In this document: piece by piece, positions 53,104 through 60,046 of the stretch | Numbering within the stretch: position 1 is the first letter of the stretch | Layout of the letters: every line of letters begins with the position of its first letter | Assembly: GCA_028707695.1 (NCBI GenBank) | Contig: JAQWAL010000001.1 | Location: forward strand, 1 to 64,000 | Direction: 5' to 3' | Length of the DNA stretch: 64,000 nucleotides | Source of the DNA: Bacteroidales bacterium | GTDB lineage: Bacteria; Bacteroidota; Bacteroidia; Bacteroidales; UBA932 | Program-made: the position numbers and the translations under genes | Notes under the pieces: generated by a model | The model's input: the letters and a program-made list of their open reading frames with translations, nothing else | What the model was told of the DNA's origin: nothing | Databases searched by the model: none

Positions 53104-53400
53104 TTATTTATCTCTTTTCTTTTCCTTGACTTTTACCAGTAAATCTTTCAACACCCCAACGCAATCTACCACTGCATCCTCAAAAGTGTGGGCATTCCTT
53201 TCCACAACCTGGTCACTTTGACCGGGGATTGCAATTTTGATTTTGACATTCTTGTTATCTACGTCCGGCAAGAGACTCAGAGTTACCTCCACATTTTGGA
53301 TTTCTTCGTTGTACTTGGGAAGTTTTGACAGTTTCTTTTCTATGAAATCTATCAATTTGGTGTCTGCGTCAAACTTGAGTGACTGAATCCTGATGTCCAT
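53104..53400 (-). CDS. hpf: Ribosome hibernation-promoting factor (HPF/RaiA family, short form)
   Basis: A 98-residue protein of the HPF/RaiA family: beta-alpha-beta-beta-beta-alpha pattern, with FDADTKLIDFIEKKLSKLPKY and VVERNAHTFEDAVVDCVGVL. It binds the 30S decoding site in stationary phase. The long-form C-terminal dimerisation domain is absent. Its strong ribosome-binding site lies in the last codons of xerC, and its stop lies 5 bases past the shared hairpin with lplA. Confidence 0.93.
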   Translation of the reverse strand: MDIRIQSLKFDADTKLIDFIEKKLSKLPKYNEEIQNVEVTLSLLPDVDNKNVKIKIAIPGQSDQVVERNAHTFEDAVVDCVGVLKDLLVKVKEKKRDK

Positions 53401-53401
53401 G

Positions 53402-54331
53402 TTAACCTCCTTTTTTTGCTCTTGGATGAGCGGTTAAAAATACTTTTTTCAATTTCTCAAAAGAGTTATGTGTATAGACCTGGGTTGCTGCCAATGAGGA
53501 GTGCCCCAGGACCTCTTTTATGCTGTTCAAATCTGCTCCGTTGTTCAGCAGGTGTGTTGCCAGTGAATGCCTGAGCATATGCGGACTTTTCTTTCCACTG
53601 AAACCGGCTTTCCCGCTTAGCTCCCTCTTCACTATTTTATTAACAAACGAGAGATACATTGGTTGCCCGCTGTCAGTTAAAAAAAGGTACTTTCCGGGAT
53701 TGTCACTGTAAAAATCCTTCTGCAACCCTATGTAGCCTGCCAACGCCATTGAAAAATCATCCGGAACAGGCACTTCCCTGCTTTTATCCCCTTTACCGGT
53801 AACTCTCACAACCCCTCTTTTCTTGTCAAAATCGAACAGTTTCAATGAAGCAGCCTCTGCCCTTCTGATTCCCGTACAATAAAGTAATTCTGTCAGGATC
53901 CTGTCCCTTAGTTTTAAAAAATCTTCCGGGAACACCTCCTCCCCCACCTCTTTAGTATCCTTTTCATAATCGAAATACCCCTCAATGGCATCTGCTGTAT
54001 AAAAGCCAGGGAGTCTCTTTTCATTCTTGGGACGGTGTATCTTTTTAACAGGGTTAGATTTAAGGAGTCCTTTTTTAACAAGCAAATTGCAGTAGGTACT
54101 TATGGCAGAAAGCTTTAGATTGACAGTTACAGGCGAGTAGCCGGTTTTCAAGAGTTGTGCTGTGAAAGCCCTGATGTGTTTAGGTTGCAAAAGTGACTCT
54201 GCCTGCTCCCCCTCCTGCGGAGACAAAAACCCATATAACTCCTCGACACTTTTCATATACAATTCTAGTGTCCTGGGTGAGTATCTTTTCTGCACCTGAA
54301 GATAGTTCCTGAATAACTCTTTTGTATCCAT
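53402..54331 (-). CDS. xerC: Tyrosine recombinase (XerC/XerD-like)
   Basis: A 309-residue site-specific recombinase. The N-terminal SAM-like DNA-binding domain (about 1-95) is followed by the catalytic domain with CTGIRRAEAASL (first Arg), HMLRHSLATHLLNNG (His-x-x-Arg) and the nucleophile in TQVYTH. The size and its place between rpsU and hpf, a fixed Bacteroidota arrangement, point to a housekeeping Xer protein for chromosome-dimer resolution. It is not likely to be a mobile-element integrase. Whether it is XerC or XerD is not settled. Confidence 0.9.
   Translation of the reverse strand: MDTKELFRNYLQVQKRYSPRTLELYMKSVEELYGFLSPQEGEQAESLLQPKHIRAFTAQLLKTGYSPVTVNLKLSAISTYCNLLVKKGLLKSNPVKKIHRPKNEKRLPGFYTADAIEGYFDYEKDTKEVGEEVFPEDFLKLRDRILTELLYCTGIRRAEAASLKLFDFDKKRGVVRVTGKGDKSREVPVPDDFSMALAGYIGLQKDFYSDNPGKYLFLTDSGQPMYLSFVNKIVKRELSGKAGFSGKKSPHMLRHSLATHLLNNGADLNSIKEVLGHSSLAATQVYTHNSFEKLKKVFLTAHPRAKKGG
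53405..53412 (-). promoter_or_regulatory. Strong Shine-Dalgarno site of hpf inside the xerC 3' end
   Basis: Minus-strand AAGGAGGT lies 5 bases before the hpf ATG when counted from the GGAGG core. It is made by the last two Gly codons of xerC (GGA GGT) and the first T of its TAA. Strong sites of this kind are rare in Bacteroidota. Confidence 0.75.
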
Positions 54332-54349
54332 AATCTGCTACCAAATTAC

Positions 54350-54381
54350 AAAAAAAAAGAGCGAACTGCAATAGCAGCCGC
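54350..54381 (-). terminator. Intrinsic terminator after rpsU
   Basis: On the minus strand GCGGCTGC and GCAGTTCGC pair (CTGC/GCAG plus GCG/CGC around a small bulge) with loop TATT, followed closely by a run of nine T. It lies between rpsU and xerC, so xerC and hpf depend on read-through or another promoter. Confidence 0.75.
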
Positions 54382-54407
54382 CCTTATTGTTTATAAACAA
54401 ATTTTGC

Positions 54408-54599
54408 TTATTCCTCGTTAAGTCGCAGAGATTGTACGTATACCGCCTTCTTAACTTCGTCCCTTCTTTTCACTGACTTCTTTACAAAAGTCTTCCTGCC
54501 TCTTAGCTCGCGGATGGTACCTGTCTTTTCAAACTTGCGTTTGAACTTTTTGAGAGCCCTTTCTATGTTTTCACCCTCTTTGATTGGTACTATAATCAT
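54408..54599 (-). CDS. rpsU: 30S ribosomal protein bS21
   Basis: A 63-residue basic protein with the bS21 pattern IERALKKFKRKFEKTGTIRELRGR. In Bacteroidota bS21 sits near the 16S 3' end and helps to hide the anti-Shine-Dalgarno sequence. The gene has an unusually perfect Shine-Dalgarno site, a consensus promoter and its own terminator, consistent with feedback control on translation. Confidence 0.97.
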   Translation of the reverse strand: MIIVPIKEGENIERALKKFKRKFEKTGTIRELRGRKTFVKKSVKRRDEVKKAVYVQSLRLNEE

Positions 54600-54607
54600 T
54601 ATCTACA

Positions 54608-54616
54608 CACCTCCTT
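54608..54616 (-). promoter_or_regulatory. Perfect extended Shine-Dalgarno site of rpsU
   Basis: Minus-strand AAGGAGGTG is a nine-base match to the 16S anti-Shine-Dalgarno sequence, 8 bases before the ATG. In a phylum that mostly ignores such sites, this fits autoregulation by bS21: ribosomes lacking bS21 would have the anti-Shine-Dalgarno free and prefer this mRNA. Confidence 0.88.
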
Positions 54617-54627
54617 TTGTTAGGGCG

Positions 54628-54658
54628 CAAATGTAGCCATATTTTTTTTACTGTACAA
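54628..54658 (-). promoter_or_regulatory. Promoter of rpsU
   Basis: Minus-strand TTG (54658-54656), a 20-base spacer and TACATTTG (54635-54628) match the Bacteroidota consensus. The predicted leader is about 22 bases and contains the Shine-Dalgarno site. Confidence 0.68.
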
Positions 54659-54677
54659 TATATTGGCCAATTTTTAT

Positions 54678-54685
54678 TAGATTTG
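54678..54685 (+). promoter_or_regulatory. Candidate -7 element of hutU
   Basis: TAGATTTG matches TAnnTTTG exactly. The -33 position has no TTTG. Predicted leader about 18 bases. Confidence 0.42.
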
Positions 54686-54709
54686 TATTTTACTAAAAAT
54701 TAAAAACTT

Positions 54710-56743
54710 ATGCATCTGACTGAATTTCAAAGACAAATTCTAGAAGGTATTCCCGAGTTCCTTCCGGCAAAGGCTCAATGGGATCCTGACATAAACCACG
54801 CACCAAAAAGGAAAGACATACTGTCAAAAGAAGAGAAAAAACTTGCCCTCAACAACGCACTACGTTACTTTCCCCAAAAATTCCATAAAGAGCTTGCACC
54901 GGAATTTGCTCAGGAATTGAAAGAGTATGGCAGGATATACATGTACCGTTTCCGTCCGGATTATAAAATAACAGCACGATCCATCTATGATTTTCCGCAC
55001 AAATCTACACAAGCAGCAGCTATTATGCTCATGCTAAGCAATAACCTGGATTATGCAGTTGCCCAACACCCACACGAACTTATCACCTACGGTGGCAACG
55101 GTGCCGTTTTCCAAAATTGGGCCCAATACAGGATTACAATGAAATACCTGGCACAAATGACAGATCTTCAAACACTAGTCCTTAATTCCGGACATCCGGC
55201 AGGTCTCTTCCCTTCACACAAAGATGCCCCAAGGGTGGTGGTTACAAATGGAATGGTAATTCCAAACTACAGCTCAAAGGATCATTGGGAAAAATTCAAT
55301 GCCCTTGGTGTGTCCCAATATGGTCAAATGACAGCTGGCTCTTTCATGTACATTGGGCCGCAGGGCATTGTGCACGGCACAACTATCACCATCCTCAATG
55401 CAGCCAGGATGAAAGGAAAAACACAAAGTACTGCCGGAAAAATATTTGTAAGCTCTGGCTTAGGCGGAATGTCGGGAGCACAGCCAAAAGCCGCTGTTAT
55501 TGCAGGAGTTGTTGGTATTGTTGCCGAAGTAAACCCAAAAGCAGTACAAACAAGATATTCACAAGGGTGGGTAGACGAAGTTTACACAGATCTGGAACTT
55601 TTGACCGACAGGGCAGTAAAAGCACGAGATTCCAAGGAGGCTGTCTCCCTTGCATATCAAGGGAACATTGTTGACCTGTGGGAAAAATTCATAGAAAAGG
55701 ATATACTGGTAGACTTGGGAAGCGACCAAACATCACTCCATAATCCATGGGCCGGAGGATACTATCCGGCAGGGGTAAGTTTCCAAGAATCAAACAGGCT
55801 CATGGCAGAAGAGCCCGAAAAATTCAAAGAACTGGTACAGCAATCCTTAAGACGCCATGCAGAGGCAATAAACAAATTATCTGCCAAAGGGATGTACTTT
55901 TTTGACTATGGCAACGCTTTCCTTCTTGAAGCATCCCGCGCAGGAGCCAATATCAGCAATGCCAATGGCACTTTCAGGTATCCGTCATATGTACAGGATA
56001 TAATGGGTCCGCTTTTCTTTGACTACGGGTTTGGTCCATTCCGTTGGGTCTGCACCTCTTCTGACCCCAAAGACCTGGAAACCACAGATAAAATTGCAGC
56101 AAGTGTTCTGGAAGGAATAATGGAAAATGCTCCCGGCGAAATCAAAACACAAATGGATGACAACATCCATTGGATCAAACAGGCAGGAGCAAACAAACTG
56201 GTCGTTGGTTCCCAGGCAAGGATCCTTTACGCCGATTGCGAAGGCCGTACAAAAATAGCCCTTGCCATGAACGATGCAATAAGGGATGGAAAAATCTCTG
56301 CACCGATTGTGCTTGGAAGAGACCACCACGATGTTTCTGGTACCGATTCTCCTTACCGCGAAACTTCAAACATATACGATGGTTCTCAGTTTACTGCAGA
56401 TATGGCTGTCCAGAATGTGATAGGTGACTCTTTCCGAGGAGCAACATGGGTTTCAATCCACAATGGTGGTGGTGTCGGTTGGGGAGAGGTAATCAACGGA
56501 GGTTTCGGGATGGTCATAGACGGCACTCCCGAAGCAGCAAACAAAATCATGGGCATGCTTCACTGGGATGTGAACAACGGCATTTCCCGCAGGGCTTGGG
56601 CCAGGAACAAAGGTGCAATGTTTGCAATAAAAAGGGAAATGGAGAGGACTCCTCTTCTGGAGGTGACAATTCCAAACCTGGCAGACGAAAGCCTACTCGA
56701 ATTGACCACTAATCAAATTTTTGACATCGAACCCAAGGGTTGA
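54710..56743 (+). CDS. hutU: Urocanate hydratase
   Basis: A 677-residue NAD-dependent enzyme of histidine breakdown. GGNGAVFQNWAQYR, SSGLGGMSGAQPKA, SDQTSLHNPWAGGYYP and SIHNGGGVGWGEVINGGFGMV are the conserved motifs. It hydrates urocanate to imidazolone propionate. It is longer than the E. coli-type enzyme of about 555 residues, with an N-terminal extension and insertions, the form seen in many Bacteroidota. No hutH, hutI or ftcD lies in the window. Its 3' end overlaps the convergent lipocalin gene by 51 bases. Confidence 0.96.
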   Translation: MHLTEFQRQILEGIPEFLPAKAQWDPDINHAPKRKDILSKEEKKLALNNALRYFPQKFHKELAPEFAQELKEYGRIYMYRFRPDYKITARSIYDFPHKSTQAAAIMLMLSNNLDYAVAQHPHELITYGGNGAVFQNWAQYRITMKYLAQMTDLQTLVLNSGHPAGLFPSHKDAPRVVVTNGMVIPNYSSKDHWEKFNALGVSQYGQMTAGSFMYIGPQGIVHGTTITILNAARMKGKTQSTAGKIFVSSGLGGMSGAQPKAAVIAGVVGIVAEVNPKAVQTRYSQGWVDEVYTDLELLTDRAVKARDSKEAVSLAYQGNIVDLWEKFIEKDILVDLGSDQTSLHNPWAGGYYPAGVSFQESNRLMAEEPEKFKELVQQSLRRHAEAINKLSAKGMYFFDYGNAFLLEASRAGANISNANGTFRYPSYVQDIMGPLFFDYGFGPFRWVCTSSDPKDLETTDKIAASVLEGIMENAPGEIKTQMDDNIHWIKQAGANKLVVGSQARILYADCEGRTKIALAMNDAIRDGKISAPIVLGRDHHDVSGTDSPYRETSNIYDGSQFTADMAVQNVIGDSFRGATWVSIHNGGGVGWGEVINGGFGMVIDGTPEAANKIMGMLHWDVNNGISRRAWARNKGAMFAIKREMERTPLLEVTIPNLADESLLELTTNQIFDIEPKG

Positions 56744-57211
56744 TGCATATACCTTTAGTTCTTCTACAATCTGTGGATCCAGCCTGTTTTCCCTGGCAAG
56801 GATCCACAGGTATTTCCCGGATGGATCACCCACAAGGGCATAACTATATTCAGGATCAATTTTTAATACCCAGTAATCTCCGGCAAAAGGCCAGAAAAAA
56901 CTAACCTTCAGCCTGGATGGTTCATTCTTGTCCGGCACCCATGCTTTTCCCTTGGCCTGTTTTATCCTGCTCTTATCTTCTATCAGACGCCCCTCGTTGG
57001 TCACAATGACATCACCTTCTTCTGTAAGTTGGTAATTGGCGGTTATCTCTGTGAGCCCCTCTTCGAATTTGTTTGGTAACCTGTAAATCTCGTACCATTT
57101 ACCCATGTAACGTTCCAGATCGAACTCCTCTACAGGATCCATAGCCAAGTAAACTGTAGAGCAAGAAAAAACAAACATCAAAGAGGCAATCACACTTATG
57201 GTAAATCTCAT
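56693..57211 (-). CDS. Lipocalin-family lipoprotein (Blc-like)
   Basis: A 172-residue outer-membrane lipocalin. The lipobox is VFSC (Cys17). The lipocalin signature appears as YMGKWYEIYRLPNKFEEGL, followed by eight-strand barrel segments such as DYWVLKIDPEYSYALVGDPSGKYLWILAR. Blc proteins bind lysophospholipids or fatty acids and help envelope maintenance under stress. The last 17 codons overlap the end of hutU on the other strand. Confidence 0.93.
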   Translation of the reverse strand: MRFTISVIASLMFVFSCSTVYLAMDPVEEFDLERYMGKWYEIYRLPNKFEEGLTEITANYQLTEEGDVIVTNEGRLIEDKSRIKQAKGKAWVPDKNEPSRLKVSFFWPFAGDYWVLKIDPEYSYALVGDPSGKYLWILARENRLDPQIVEELKVYASTLGFDVKNLISGQFE

Positions 57212-57241
57212 TTCAAATATTCTAAATTGTAAATTTTATGA

Positions 57242-57273
57242 GTAGCAAATTTTGTACCGAATAATTTTGCTAC
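57242..57273. promoter_or_regulatory. Inverted repeat upstream of the ferredoxin-like gene
   Basis: GTAGCAAA (57242-57249) and TTTGCTAC (57266-57273) are perfect complements 16 bases apart. The centre lies about 67 bases before the predicted start point, a usual place for an activator site. A direct repeat TGTACC (57253 and 57274) overlaps it. Confidence 0.45.
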
Positions 57274-57282
57274 TGTACCAAA

Positions 57283-57305
57283 TGTTACACTCCGGATAAA
57301 TAACA
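57283..57305. promoter_or_regulatory. Second inverted repeat, adjoining the ferredoxin-gene -7 element
   Basis: TGTTA and TAACA are separated by 13 bases and end 5 bases before the -7 element. They occupy the place where a -33 box would lie, suggesting an operator for a dimeric regulator. Confidence 0.4.
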
Positions 57306-57310
57306 ATATC

Positions 57311-57318
57311 TAATTTTG
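57311..57318 (+). promoter_or_regulatory. -7 element of the ferredoxin-like gene
   Basis: TAATTTTG matches TAnnTTTG exactly. No consensus -33 box is found, which fits a promoter that needs an activator. Predicted leader about 27 bases. Confidence 0.5.
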
Positions 57319-57351
57319 TACTATAAAAATAAGAAATAATTCTAAATAAAT

Positions 57352-58167
57352 ATGAAAAGGACTGTTATCAAAATTGACGAAGAGCTTTGCAATGGTTGCG
57401 GGAATTGTGTAGAGGGCTGCCACGAAGGTGCTCTCCAGCTGATAAACGGAAAAGCAGTAATGATAAGTGATCTTTACTGTGATGGTCTGGGAGCATGTAT
57501 AGGAGATTGTCCTGTAGGTGCCATTGAACTCATAGAGAAAGAGACCGAGCCATACAACGAGGTTGCGGTCATGGAGAGGATTGCTCCCAAAGGAGAGGCC
57601 GTCATACTGGCACACTTGAAACATCTTAGGGACCACGACCAAATGGAATGGTTCAACCAAGGTATTGACTGGTGTCTTAAAAACAATGTGAAAATTGACC
57701 TGAAAAAAATTGCGGTTGGCAATAATGCCTCCAAAGAGGCTTGCGGATGTCCCGGTTCGGCAGAGAGGGACTTCAGGAAAGAGAAATCAGAACTTCAACA
57801 ATGGCCGGTCCAGTTACACCTTCTCAATCCCCAGGCAGGTTTTTTCAGGAATGCAGATGTTTTACTTGCATCTGACTGCTCTGCCTTCAGCCACGGGTCG
57901 TTCCACTCAGAATTCCTAAAGAACAAAGTTCTGGCAATAGCATGTCCAAAACTGGACACCAACACACAAAGCTACATAGACAAAATAACCTCAATGATTG
58001 ACAATTCAAACATAAACACACTTACTGTTTTGATGATGGAGGTGCCATGCTGCGGGGGATTGCTCCATATAGCCAAAACCGCCCGGGAAAATGCCAACAG
58101 GAATATACCGGTCAAAGCAATGGTAATGTCATTGAAAGGAGATATTTTAAACGAAGAATGGCTCTAA
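57352..58167 (+). CDS. Ferredoxin-like protein with two [4Fe-4S] motifs and a large C-terminal domain
   Basis: This 271-residue protein has a first cluster motif CNGCGNCVEGC (13-23). The second, CDGLGACIGDCP, has a Gly-Leu in place of one usual Cys. The C-terminal 200 residues contain further conserved-looking cysteines (EACGCPGSA, ASDCSAFSHG, MEVPCCGGL). It may move electrons between a donor and an unknown substrate. I recognise it as a Bacteroidota and Clostridia ferredoxin family without a fixed role. It converges with the DoxX gene; regulatory repeats precede it. Confidence 0.85.
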   Translation: MKRTVIKIDEELCNGCGNCVEGCHEGALQLINGKAVMISDLYCDGLGACIGDCPVGAIELIEKETEPYNEVAVMERIAPKGEAVILAHLKHLRDHDQMEWFNQGIDWCLKNNVKIDLKKIAVGNNASKEACGCPGSAERDFRKEKSELQQWPVQLHLLNPQAGFFRNADVLLASDCSAFSHGSFHSEFLKNKVLAIACPKLDTNTQSYIDKITSMIDNSNINTLTVLMMEVPCCGGLLHIAKTARENANRNIPVKAMVMSLKGDILNEEWL

Positions 58168-58180
58168 TCAAGAGCCATTC
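58156..58180. terminator. Hairpin between convergent ferredoxin-like and doxX genes
   Basis: GAATGGCTCT and AGAGCCATTC pair perfectly (10 bp) around AATCA. The left arm is the last codons of the ferredoxin-like gene, and the stop codon straddles the loop edge. A T-rich stretch follows on the plus strand. Confidence 0.72.
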
Positions 58181-58186
58181 TGTCAA

Positions 58187-58618
58187 TTAATTTCTTTTGC
58201 GGAATTTGCCAAACAGCAAATTGTCCAGGGAATACTTTCCTGGTCCCAAAATAAACAGGACCACATAAACACCCAGGTAAAACAGAGCCAACTCCTTTTG
58301 CTGGAAAGGGTCATTTGCATGGGCAATGAAAAATGCCACACCCATAGCAAACATCAAAGGCATAAGTGACAATCGGGTCAAAAGACCTACCAAAAGGAAA
58401 AAAGAGGCACCCAGCTCTGCAGCCATAACCAATATCAAAGATAATTTTGGCCCCAACCCGATAGGGTCCATGAACCCTTGGGAAAATGCTTCAAAATTTT
58501 GCAGTTTCTGAAGTCCATGGGTCATCATCAATACTCCGGCCAAAACCCGTAAAAGCAAGACGGCTAAGGAATTCCCCCTATCTTTGAGGGGAGATCCAAA
58601 AAGTAAAAAGTTTTTCAT
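58187..58618 (-). CDS. DoxX-family membrane protein
   Basis: A 143-residue protein with four membrane helices. LLLRVLAGVLMMTHGLQKL and AELGASFFLLVGLLTRLSLMPLMFAMGVAFFIAH are typical of DoxX/DoxD proteins. Relatives are subunits of thiosulfate:quinone oxidoreductase or parts of redox-stress complexes. The neighbours (DUF302, MarR, thioredoxin) favour a thiol or sulfur stress role. The ATG at 58618 is preferred to a TTG six bases upstream. Confidence 0.88.
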   Translation of the reverse strand: MKNFLLFGSPLKDRGNSLAVLLLRVLAGVLMMTHGLQKLQNFEAFSQGFMDPIGLGPKLSLILVMAAELGASFFLLVGLLTRLSLMPLMFAMGVAFFIAHANDPFQQKELALFYLGVYVVLFILGPGKYSLDNLLFGKFRKRN

Positions 58619-58642
58619 TTCCAATTATTTGAGTGGTTAAAA

Positions 58643-59029
58643 TCAATCAACTAATGGTTCAATAATCTTTTCCATCTGCTCAAATGCTTCCACCATTACA
58701 GTTGCCCCTTCCCCTTGCAGACTCTTTGCCATATTTGCGGCATCCATCCTGGATATTATAACTTCACCTTCACTGGTCTTGTATATAGATATCCTGCAAG
58801 GCATCATGACTGAGACCGACCTGTGTTTGTCTGTCCCTAATATACGGGCAGAGAGTGGTGCCTTGCAAACTTCCAGAACTGTTACAGGCAATACATCAAA
58901 GCCTTTTTTTCCTAATACCTGGTCTAGGGTGTGCACATGAAGCACACTCCATCCGTTCTCAACCACTTTGTCTTGCATCAAATCTACGGTAGTGGCAAAA
59001 TCGTATTTGCTCTTATTGTCTATAAACAT
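58643..59029 (-). CDS. DUF302 domain protein
   Basis: This 128-residue protein has a DUF302-like pattern: KYDFATTVDLMQDKVVENGW at the start and KHRSVSVMMPCRISIYKTSEGEVIISRMD in the middle. The family is linked to redox and sulfur gene sets but has no proven reaction. Two cysteines (in EVCKAP and MPCR) could be functional. It lies between the MarR and DoxX genes with gaps of 18 and 24 bases. Confidence 0.85.
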   Translation of the reverse strand: MFIDNKSKYDFATTVDLMQDKVVENGWSVLHVHTLDQVLGKKGFDVLPVTVLEVCKAPLSARILGTDKHRSVSVMMPCRISIYKTSEGEVIISRMDAANMAKSLQGEGATVMVEAFEQMEKIIEPLVD

Positions 59030-59047
59030 ATCTTCGAATTTAATAAA

Positions 59048-59395
59048 TTATTTTACAAGTTTCTTCAAAGGACCTGATAATGGTATATTATCGTTCTCAA
59101 TTTCATTTACCATCTCAAATCCTTTTTGAGTGAGTGAAAAATACATCTGACGTCTGTCTTCTTCTCCCATAACCCTCTCTATTAACCCTTTGTCTTCTAT
59201 ATTCCGGATCAATTTAGAAGTGTTTGAACATGTCAGGTTAATCTGTTTTGCAATCTCTCCGGAAGAGAGCCGTTTCTCTTTCAATGAGCATAATACCATT
59301 CCCTCGTTCAGAGAAATGCTGTGTACATTCAGGAAATCCTGTTCGTACTCACCCAATGCCCTGCACACATCTCTTATGGCGCATAATTTTTTCAT
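59048..59395 (-). CDS. MarR-family transcriptional regulator
   Basis: A 115-residue winged-helix protein. The recognition helix region is SSGEIAKQINLTCSNTSKLIRNIEDKGLIERV and the wing is MGEEDRRQMYFSLTQKG, as in MarR proteins. A single Cys in the recognition helix region (LTCSNTS) and others at the N-terminus could sense oxidants or persulfides. Its ATG overlaps the thioredoxin stop (ATGA), so it is probably co-expressed and may control the divergent promoters 0.5 kb upstream. Confidence 0.92.
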   Translation of the reverse strand: MKKLCAIRDVCRALGEYEQDFLNVHSISLNEGMVLCSLKEKRLSSGEIAKQINLTCSNTSKLIRNIEDKGLIERVMGEEDRRQMYFSLTQKGFEMVNEIENDNIPLSGPLKKLVK

Positions 59396-59886
59396 TCCTG
59401 TGGTTTATTTAAAAGTACTGTTTCTATTATCTTGCGCAACTCCTCCTTTGGCAAGGCTCCTTGTGCCACCTGTGGGTCCTCTCCTTGAGGTATGAACAAT
59501 AAGGTTGGCAATGCCCTTATACCAAAAGCTGTCGCAATTTCCCTCTCTTGGTCGGTATTGACCTTGTAAATATAAATTTGTCCCTCATACTCCTTGGCCA
59601 GCTCTTCCAATACCGGTGACAATTTGCGGCAATAGCTGCACCACTCTGCCCAAAAGTCAATGATTGCCGGCTTGTCACCAAGGTATTTCCACTCTTGCGG
59701 ATTGTTTTTAAAATCTGCAACTTTCTTGAGGAACCCATCTGTATCAAGAGAAATAGTGTAGGTCTTGGCACTACTCTGTGCCTGGTCAGATTTATCTCCG
59801 GTCTTACTGTTGCCGGCTCCACATGCTGTAACCATGGCAAGCATCAAAAAAGCCGGGAAAAATATTTTTACAAATTTCATTTTCAT
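59392..59886 (-). CDS. Thioredoxin-like lipoprotein
   Basis: This 164-residue protein has a lipobox VTAC (about Cys22) and a Ser/Gln-rich linker. A thioredoxin domain (about 45-160) keeps both cysteines: DFWAEWCSYCRKL, with the cis-Pro segment IRALPTLLF. It should reduce or isomerise thiols in the periplasm, unlike the cysteine-free relative at 12.5 kb. It is the first gene of the operon thioredoxin-marR-DUF302-doxX. A second ATG at 59880 is possible. Confidence 0.92.
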   Translation of the reverse strand: MKMKFVKIFFPAFLMLAMVTACGAGNSKTGDKSDQAQSSAKTYTISLDTDGFLKKVADFKNNPQEWKYLGDKPAIIDFWAEWCSYCRKLSPVLEELAKEYEGQIYIYKVNTDQEREIATAFGIRALPTLLFIPQGEDPQVAQGALPKEELRKIIETVLLNKPQE

Positions 59887-59909
59887 TCTACATTTTATTG
59901 AATATTGGG

Positions 59910-59941
59910 CAAAATTATAACTTAATTTCTAACAAAACAAA
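59910..59941 (-). promoter_or_regulatory. Promoter of the thioredoxin-marR-DUF302-doxX operon
   Basis: Minus-strand TTTG (59941-59938), a 20-base spacer and TAATTTTG (59917-59910) match the consensus. The -33 box lies within the inverted repeat at 59934-59966. Predicted leader about 20 bases. Confidence 0.65.
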
Positions 59942-59966
59942 TTTCCTGTGGAAAATATTTTGTTTT
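59934..59966. promoter_or_regulatory. Imperfect palindrome in the divergent promoter region
   Basis: AAAACAAA and TTTCC on the left are complementary to GGAAA and TTTGTTTT on the right, centred on TGT at 59947-59949, with a short unpaired stretch in the right arm. It covers the -33 box of the thioredoxin operon. It is the best operator candidate for the MarR protein encoded in that operon. Confidence 0.5.
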
Positions 59967-60046
59967 TCTAAATTATTTATTTTCCTTTGCATAATATTAC
60001 CAGCGTTAATTTTCGCCTTAGGAAAACATATATAACCAATATACAA

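Noticed and set aside
53402-54331. Integrase of a mobile element next to a tRNA
   Set aside because: The recombinase has housekeeping Xer features and lies in the conserved rpsU-xerC-hpf order; no attachment repeats or cargo genes are near, and the only tRNA is 53 kb away.
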